Positions 6,051 through 10,594 of a DNA stretch of 10,594 nt are shown in pieces. The number at the start of each line of letters is the position of its first letter. Position 1 is the first letter of the stretch. Origin of the DNA: Bacteroidales bacterium (GTDB taxonomy: Bacteria > Bacteroidota > Bacteroidia > Bacteroidales > UBA3663); assembly GCA_004557315.1 (NCBI GenBank), contig SFEH01000120.1, forward strand, positions 1 through 10,594. Direction: 5' to 3'. A model generated the notes under the pieces. That model did not search any database. It was given only the letters and a program-made list of their open reading frames with translations, and had not been told where the DNA came from. The position numbers and the translations under genes are program-made.

Positions 6051-7859
6051 ATGGCAAGAACAGCAGATACGGCAACAACCTATAAGGTAAAGATACATGC
6101 TAACAATGGTTATAGATACGCAAGTACTCAACCACTGATTGTGGATCCAGAACGCACATCTGGCCGCAACAAGCATAAACGCATTCATTGGGGTACGCTT
6201 GATGACGACATGAAGTTCCATCCAAATAACAATTACATTATGGCTTCCCCTGAAGAGCGTGCGAAACTCATCTTTCCGGATGATTGGGACATGTCAGAAG
6301 CAAAGGCTCTCCCAAGCGAGCGTAAAGCAGGACGTCCCTCGGCATCACAAGAAGAAGACAACAACCGCTTGTATGGTGATATCTGGTTACTGGAACAAGT
6401 GGCCATCAGGACAGGCTTGAAGGATGACCTGGTGAAAGCATTCAACGGCAACAAGGAGATAGTTGATGCAATACTTTCCATTGCCATGTACCAGGTTGCC
6501 AATGGCGGTTCCTTTAATCGTATTGCGCATTGGCAGCGCATAGAAAAACTCCCATTCACAAGACCTCTCGTTGCGCCATTCATAACAAACCTCACTCAGT
6601 CCATCACGGAAGAGAACAGGATGAATCTGTTCCGCTTGCGCGCAGCAAGAGTAGAGGACGGAGATCTCTGTGCAGTGGATTCTACGAGCCGATCAGCCTA
6701 CGGTCACACACTCGCAGACATCAAGTGGGGAAAGAACAAGGAACGTCTGCCTCTGGAGCAAACCAATGAGGTGGTAGTGTATGATTTGAAGACTCACATG
6801 CCCATATACTATCGCACATTCCCTGGCAATATACCAGACTCAAGGACGATAGAAACCATACTCACGGATTTGAAGCATGCGGGATTCCCTAACATTGTGC
6901 TTATCACAGACAGAGGCTATGAGTCACTCCGTAATCTTGAAAAGTATATCCTTGAAGGACAGGCGCTTATCATGTGGATTCGTGTAAAGCAGTCTGCTGC
7001 ATTGAACAGAATACGGGAATTCGGGAATTTCTCCCATGCTCCTGAAGGCATGGAGATTGACGAGGAGAGCAGGCTCTACTACAAGCAGTACGATCTTGAC
7101 TATAAGGTGGATGTCAGACAAGGCTGCACGAAAGACTCAGACCGTCTGAAACTGAACTTGTATTTCGACCCTGTCAAGCGGAGCGAACAGCTGATGCAGC
7201 TTGACATCGACATAAAGAGGCAGCGAGATTCATTGACCCAATTGAAGGCCGAGGCATATCCGATGGATGACGATGCGACACTTAAAAGATGTTACAGTTA
7301 CTTTGACATCACACTCAATAAGGAATCTCGCGTGATAGAGTCATTTGCTCTTAATAACAAAAAGGTGGAGGAAACGAAACTATCCTCAGGCTTTTATGCC
7401 AACGTCACTCATGCCATCGACTATACTGCAATGCAAGCATCGCAGGCATACGCATTGAGGGACGAACAGGAGAAGTACTTCGAGCAGGAGAAAGGACCTA
7501 TAGGCGCAAACCGTCAGAGATGCTGGTCAGAGGATGGCAAGAACGGACGTCTCCTCATATACTTCGTTGCAATGACACTGGCATCACATGTCAAGCATGT
7601 GTGGAATAGCACAGAACTCAAGAAGCAGTTCTGCTCTTTCACAGAAATCCTCGACGAGATGCGTCCTGTGAGATGCATCGAGCACAAGGGACATGCCAAG
7701 CACATTACTCCATTCGTCGGCAAGCAACTTGACATTGCCAAAGCATTTGGCTTTAATATACCAGAAGGATGTGATGCTAAGTACAAGTCAAGGAAGTCGC
7801 GTGAGAAGAAGGTCGGTCGTCCATCCAAGGCTAATGTCGTCAGCGAACCAAAGGGTTGA
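6051..7859 (+). CDS. IS1634-family (IS4 superfamily) DDE transposase
   Basis: This 602-residue enzyme cuts and joins the ends of its own insertion sequence. The catalytic triad is visible: Asp210 in LCAVDSTS, Asp287 in VLITDRGYES and Glu474. Glu474 sits in a perfect Y(2)R(3)E(6)K signature (Tyr467, Arg470, Glu474, Lys481) that marks the IS4 superfamily. The N-terminal 170 residues are likely to bind DNA. Two short AT-hook-like GRP cores surrounded by basic residues occur at about 93-96 (KAGRPS) and near the C-terminus (KKVGRPSK). Full length for the family, no frameshift, so probably active. The start is supported by a dyad directly upstream and the absence of an earlier in-frame candidate. 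The TGA stop at 7857-7859 lies inside the right terminal repeat. A possible -7 box AACCTTTG at 6022-6029 has no matching TTTG at the right distance. Confidence 0.92.
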   Translation: MARTADTATTYKVKIHANNGYRYASTQPLIVDPERTSGRNKHKRIHWGTLDDDMKFHPNNNYIMASPEERAKLIFPDDWDMSEAKALPSERKAGRPSASQEEDNNRLYGDIWLLEQVAIRTGLKDDLVKAFNGNKEIVDAILSIAMYQVANGGSFNRIAHWQRIEKLPFTRPLVAPFITNLTQSITEENRMNLFRLRAARVEDGDLCAVDSTSRSAYGHTLADIKWGKNKERLPLEQTNEVVVYDLKTHMPIYYRTFPGNIPDSRTIETILTDLKHAGFPNIVLITDRGYESLRNLEKYILEGQALIMWIRVKQSAALNRIREFGNFSHAPEGMEIDEESRLYYKQYDLDYKVDVRQGCTKDSDRLKLNLYFDPVKRSEQLMQLDIDIKRQRDSLTQLKAEAYPMDDDATLKRCYSYFDITLNKESRVIESFALNNKKVEETKLSSGFYANVTHAIDYTAMQASQAYALRDEQEKYFEQEKGPIGANRQRCWSEDGKNGRLLIYFVAMTLASHVKHVWNSTELKKQFCSFTEILDEMRPVRCIEHKGHAKHITPFVGKQLDIAKAFGFNIPEGCDAKYKSRKSREKKVGRPSKANVVSEPKG

Positions 7860-7884
7860 TAGTACAAACAGTTACAAAACTAGG
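7856..7884 (-). repeat. Right terminal inverted repeat of the insertion sequence
   Basis: This is the inverted partner of 5926-5954, running TTGATAGTACAAAC to AAACTAGG on the + strand. It contains the last codon base and stop of the transposase, so the coding region and the transposition end overlap by four bases. The 15 inner bases are identical to the left repeat. Confidence 0.85.
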
Positions 7885-7905
7885 AATTATCAATCCGATT
7901 CAGTG

Positions 7906-7937
7906 CAAAGGTGATAATTTTTAGGCAGATTTTCAAA
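7906..7937 (-). promoter_or_regulatory. Probable original promoter of the OmpA-family gene, now beyond the insertion sequence
   Basis: On the minus strand, TTTG (7937-7934) is followed after 20 bases by CACCTTTG (7913-7906), one mismatch from TAnnTTTG. It points left, toward the insertion sequence and OmpA. Joining 7885 directly to 5925, as before insertion, would give OmpA a leader of about 55 bases, a normal length. With the element present it would have to transcribe nearly 2 kb antisense to the transposase before reaching OmpA. Confidence 0.45.
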
Positions 7938-7975
7938 ATTTGCATAAATATTTATAAAAATATCGTTAAATCTGC
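7925..7975. repeat. AT-rich inverted repeat near the displaced promoter
   Basis: GCAGATTT at 7925-7932 is matched by AAATCTGC at 7968-7975, enclosing 35 bases that include a perfect 12-bp palindrome (ATAAATATTTAT, 7944-7955). No T run follows on either strand, so it is not an intrinsic terminator. It brackets the TTTG box of the putative displaced promoter, so a regulator site is possible. The remaining bases of 7885-8039 are AT-rich, and no terminator for the M64 gene is visible. Confidence 0.3.
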
Positions 7976-8039
7976 GTTAAAAATCAATAATTTGTTTGTT
8001 TGTAATATCAAAATCACACGTCTAATGCGACCAATGGGG

Positions 8040-9728
8040 CTATTTGTTAGACTGCTGGTCAAACTGTATGAAGTCGTCGAGCGAATAGTTCCAATTGAAG
8101 CCATTGGCAATGTTCATGACACGCCGGTAGATGAGGCAACGCGATGGGGCATTGAACTCTGTGCCGCTGCGCATCATGCTGTTGTTGCTTAGGCGATAGA
8201 CTCCACCATAGTATCCGTAGGCCCCTTCGTAGCATTTCAGGTTCTCGCTGGCATAGATTGCCTGATAGCGTGGATCAGTGACGAAGTCTGCCCAGATTGT
8301 CTGAGAGAAATCGGATGATGTCGTGATGTTGAGGAACATGCCCTTGCCCTGAAGTTCTTTCAGCTGGCTGAGCATCTTCTCATTGCCTGGGTCGAGCAGG
8401 CTACCGTTCTCCTCATAATTGTATTCATCGGCAAGACGACCCACGCAGTGACCCACCATCTCATGCTGTATGAGTATGTCCCAGTCTTTTCCGGTGAACG
8501 ACTTGGATGGCATGGTAAGGAATGAATAGGCTGGTCCTGTAGCTACTCCGTTCTTGGCATCTTCTGGATAGAAGTAGGTGGTGCCGGCATAGTCGTAGGA
8601 GTTGAGCACTATGAGGACGTTGGCAATGGCAAGCTTTTTCTTGTCGTTGCCCAATGCCAGCAAGGCATAGCTCTGTGGCTTGCCGCTCGACATGTCAACC
8701 TTGATTTCGGTCGAGGTCTCGACGTCGTATTCACATCCGAAGATAGTCTGATACTTATCGCCAAAACGGTCGTTGCGCGAGATGGCATTGATCATATATA
8801 CATCGAAATATGGGCGCAATGAGGTCATTGGCTCGATGTCAAAGAGATGTTCGATTGCCTCGCACAGGATCTTCTCATAGTTGCCACCCTTGATGTCGGT
8901 ATCGACAAAGCCATCGCCCATCACCACGATTGGCACTCCGGCTCCGAGGGTATGGGTCTGAAGTGTCTTGACAGCTTTGTCGAGCGAATAGTCGGTCGAT
9001 GTCGATGCACCGAAGCCTTCTTGTATCACTTCGACGCGCTTTGAATGAAGTCCGAGATAATGGTCGGTGCCGTAGTTGGCATCATCGGTGAGCGATACGA
9101 GTGTGAAGGTGCCGCTTCGACTGTTCTTGCCGGTATTCTCTGAAATAGGGAGCTTGGCTGCATAATAATAGACTTTATCACCTGCGCGTGTGCCATCTTT
9201 CTCTTTCTCAATCATGGCTTTCAGTTCGCCATCCATGATCACGCCAACATCGTCAAGCTCGAGCTGTGTGTTGAAGAGGAAGCGCAGGGTGTTCTGCTCT
9301 GAAGGCACGACATAGCTCAACTGTTCGATCTCGAATACAGGTGGCTGAACAACTGGGATGGTCTTGGTGGTCTTGCTGCCGTCCTGTCCGAGTGCGATGA
9401 TGGTGAGTGTGGTGCGCAGTGTGTCGTTGGTGAGGTTATGGTCATAAGGCTGAAGCGTGATGGTCACATGTCCCGCTTCGCCCCTGCTTGGCGTTGCTGC
9501 ACAGAGTGTCATATAGTCGTTGTCGAGCATCCACGGGCTGTTGACGTCGAATGAGTACTCGGTGGTCATCTCTGCAACGCTCCACAGTTCGATGCGGTCG
9601 GCATCTGGCTTTTCGATCTCTGGAATCTTGATTGGATCTTCGCCATCGCTCGAGCAAGAGAACATCACTGCTGATGAAAGGAGCAGGCAGAGGATGGACA
9701 ATATGTTGTTCAACTTTTTCATTTGCAT
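8040..9728 (-). CDS. M64-type (IgA peptidase family) metallopeptidase lipoprotein with BACON-like domain
   Basis: This 562-residue protein is a probable surface or periplasmic zinc peptidase. A lipoprotein signal ends in VMFSC (Cys25). Met3 begins the more typical MKKLNN, so the true start may be 9722. Residues about 43-125 resemble a BACON domain (SVAEMTTEYSFDVNSPWML), often a glycan- or mucin-binding module in Bacteroidetes. A second beta-rich region spans about 130-238. The M64 catalytic domain covers about 240-555: GDGFVDTD (271-278), the metal-binding stretch HEMVGHCVGRLADEY (His422, Glu423, His427, Asp434) and the conserved SMMRSG...FNAPSRCLIYRR (517-536). The Clostridium ramosum IgA proteinase founded the family; cleavage of host immunoglobulin by this protein is unproven. 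It starts 17 bp after the ExoIII stop, so co-transcription is likely. No hairpin terminator follows. Confidence 0.87.
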   Translation of the reverse strand: MQMKKLNNILSILCLLLSSAVMFSCSSDGEDPIKIPEIEKPDADRIELWSVAEMTTEYSFDVNSPWMLDNDYMTLCAATPSRGEAGHVTITLQPYDHNLTNDTLRTTLTIIALGQDGSKTTKTIPVVQPPVFEIEQLSYVVPSEQNTLRFLFNTQLELDDVGVIMDGELKAMIEKEKDGTRAGDKVYYYAAKLPISENTGKNSRSGTFTLVSLTDDANYGTDHYLGLHSKRVEVIQEGFGASTSTDYSLDKAVKTLQTHTLGAGVPIVVMGDGFVDTDIKGGNYEKILCEAIEHLFDIEPMTSLRPYFDVYMINAISRNDRFGDKYQTIFGCEYDVETSTEIKVDMSSGKPQSYALLALGNDKKKLAIANVLIVLNSYDYAGTTYFYPEDAKNGVATGPAYSFLTMPSKSFTGKDWDILIQHEMVGHCVGRLADEYNYEENGSLLDPGNEKMLSQLKELQGKGMFLNITTSSDFSQTIWADFVTDPRYQAIYASENLKCYEGAYGYYGGVYRLSNNSMMRSGTEFNAPSRCLIYRRVMNIANGFNWNYSLDDFIQFDQQSNK

Positions 9729-9745
9729 GTATGGGTGTTAATCGT

Positions 9746-10501
9746 TTATTCTATCACTAATTCCACAGGACAATGGTCTGACCCGAAGATCTCGGTGTGG
9801 ATGGCTGCCGACACGAGGCGATCGTTCATTGATGATGAGGTGAGGAAGTAGTCGATACGCCAGCCAGTGTTCTTCTCGCGTGCCTTGAAGCGGTAGGACC
9901 ACCATGAATAGACGTCGGTGAGGTCGGGATTGAAATAGCGCCAGGTGTCGGTGAAGCCGCTGTCGAGGAGGATGGTCATCTTGTCGCGCTCCTCGTCGGT
10001 GAAGCCTGCGTTGCGGCGGTTGGTCTTTGGGTTCTTGAGGTCGATCTCCTTGTGCGCCACGTTGAGGTCGCCGCACATTATCACAGGCTTGCCCTTTGCC
10101 TCAAGGCTGTGGAGGAAGGCGCGGAAATCGTCTTCCCATGTCATGCGGTAGTCGAGTCGGCGCAGTTCGTCCTGCGAATTAGGGGTGTAGCAGGTGACGA
10201 GGAAGAAGTCGGGCATCTCGAGTGTGATGACTCGTCCCTCGTGGTCGTGCTGGTCGATGCCTATGCCGTAGCTCACGCTGAGCGGCTCATGCTTGGTGAA
10301 GATGGCTGTGCCTGAATAGCCTTTCTTGTCGGCATAGTTCCAGTAGGACCGGTATCCGTCGAAAGACAGGTCAAGCTGACCAGCCTGCAGCTTGGTTTCT
10401 TGCAGGCAGAAGAAGTCGGCGTCGAGCGACGCAAATATTTCACGAAAGCCTTTGTCGCATACTGCGCGGAGGCCATTGACGTTCCATGAGATGAATTTCA
10501 T
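9746..10501 (-). CDS. xth: Exodeoxyribonuclease III / AP endonuclease
   Basis: This 251-residue enzyme cleaves DNA at abasic sites and removes 3'-blocking groups in base-excision repair in the cytoplasm. All the family landmarks are in order: FISWNVNGLR (Asn7), LQETK (Glu35, metal ligand), GYSGTAIFTK (61-70), CYTPNS (Tyr105), CGDLNVAH (Asp145, Asn147), GFTDEER (167-172), WSYR (201-204), WRIDYFL (Asp217) and the terminal GSDHCPVEL (Asp242, His243). Length and motifs match a complete member, closer to the ExoA/APE1 branch than to E. coli XthA by the GFTDEER and WSYR wording. The first codon matches the usual MKFISWNVNG start. It is the first gene of a probable two-gene unit with the downstream peptidase. 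I found no convincing promoter pair in the 60 bases upstream. Confidence 0.95.
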   Translation of the reverse strand: MKFISWNVNGLRAVCDKGFREIFASLDADFFCLQETKLQAGQLDLSFDGYRSYWNYADKKGYSGTAIFTKHEPLSVSYGIGIDQHDHEGRVITLEMPDFFLVTCYTPNSQDELRRLDYRMTWEDDFRAFLHSLEAKGKPVIMCGDLNVAHKEIDLKNPKTNRRNAGFTDEERDKMTILLDSGFTDTWRYFNPDLTDVYSWWSYRFKAREKNTGWRIDYFLTSSSMNDRLVSAAIHTEIFGSDHCPVELVIE

Positions 10502-10562
10502 TCGAAAATATTTGTTTGCGAGACTATCTAAAAACAGCCTCTTTGTTAATAATTCATGAGTT

Positions 10563-10594
10563 ATGACAAAAGAAAGAATAGCGGACTTCGGTAG
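10563..10594 (+). CDS. Possible 5' end of a divergent gene, cut by the window edge
   Basis: An ATG at 10563 opens the frame MTKERIADFG, which is still open at the end of the window. Upstream on the same strand TTTG (10515-10518) lies 19 bases before CCTCTTTG (10538-10545), a partial promoter match lacking the TA. Ten codons do not allow a product to be named. A competing ATG at 10556 gives a 12-codon frame that stops at 10592-10594. Confidence 0.3.
   Translation, partial: MTKERIADFG

Larger units (their letters stand above)
5926..7884 (+). mobile_element. Complete IS1634-family insertion sequence, about 1.96 kb
   Basis: The element is defined by imperfect 29-bp inverted repeats at 5926-5954 and 7856-7884 (25 of 29 positions identical) flanking one intact transposase gene. 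If the three further matching bases ATT/AAT outside each end are counted, it spans 5923-7887. The length suits the IS1634 group of the IS4 superfamily. I see no convincing target duplication: the adjoining bases are GTATT on the left and AATTA on the right. It inserted into the 5' region of the OmpA-family gene, with the transposase pointing away from that gene. Confidence 0.85.

Noticed and set aside
5908..7883. AACTAG at 5908-5913 and 7878-7883 as a target duplication
   Set aside because: The right copy lies inside the terminal inverted repeat, so it cannot be flanking target sequence.
5901..7920. Direct repeat ATAATTT at 5901-5907 and 7914-7920 as a possible target duplication of the insertion sequence
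   Set aside because: The distances to the terminal repeats are unequal (18 and 29 bases), and the word is likely by chance in such AT-rich flanks.
8040..8192. An open frame on + at 7911-8192 running into the M64 gene end
   Set aside because: Most of it is antisense to the peptidase C-terminus and the rest is AT-rich intergenic DNA with no coding character.
1..10594. CRISPR arrays, tRNA or rRNA genes, riboswitches, toxin-antitoxin pairs or defence islands
   Set aside because: I found no regularly spaced repeats, cloverleaf-like segments or small paired genes. The ATPase/nuclease-like gene stands alone and belongs to a common, uncharacterised family, not a recognised defence system.

Overview
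The window looks like chromosomal DNA of a gut-type Bacteroidales bacterium, most likely Prevotella or a close relative. Supporting signs are the lack of Shine-Dalgarno sequences, AT-rich leaders before ATG, promoter-like TTTG-N19/20-TAnnTTTG pairs (the Bacteroidetes sigma-ABfr consensus), a surface lipoprotein whose mature end reads CKDYDDDI, a BACON-type M64 peptidase, an AAA-ATPase/PD-(D/E)XK protein of the kind repeated in Bacteroidales genomes, and an IS1634-family transposase. The genus is an inference.

Layout. 1-2820: an 846-residue coiled-coil surface lipoprotein on + with a strong terminator. 2821-4473: a convergent ATPase/nuclease-like gene on - with its own terminator and a good promoter. 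4483-4687: two minus-strand terminators on either side of a 33-codon gene tail that appears to be the last part of a lost surface protein. 4718-5884: an OmpA-family outer-membrane protein on - with two tandem Cys3His repeats in its linker. 5926-7884: a complete insertion sequence of about 1.96 kb with 29-bp imperfect terminal inverted repeats and an intact DDE transposase. 8040-10501: a two-gene minus-strand unit, exodeoxyribonuclease III followed 17 bp later by an M64-type lipoprotein metallopeptidase. 10563-10594: possibly the first codons of a divergent gene.

How the parts relate. The products are mostly envelope proteins (lipoprotein, OmpA-type barrel/peptidoglycan anchor, surface peptidase) with housekeeping DNA repair (ExoIII) and selfish DNA. 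The most informative arrangement is the insertion sequence sitting 41 bp upstream of the OmpA start. The probable original OmpA promoter now lies on the far side of the element (7906-7937). The left end of the element carries an outward-facing promoter-like pair (5952-5983) that could replace it and that overlaps a transposase-binding-type dyad. No clear new defence, secretion or biosynthetic system is visible. The most unusual items are the displaced and possibly replaced promoter, the repeated TTTGTACTAT sites of the element, the orphan gene tail, and the Cys3His repeats in the periplasmic linker.
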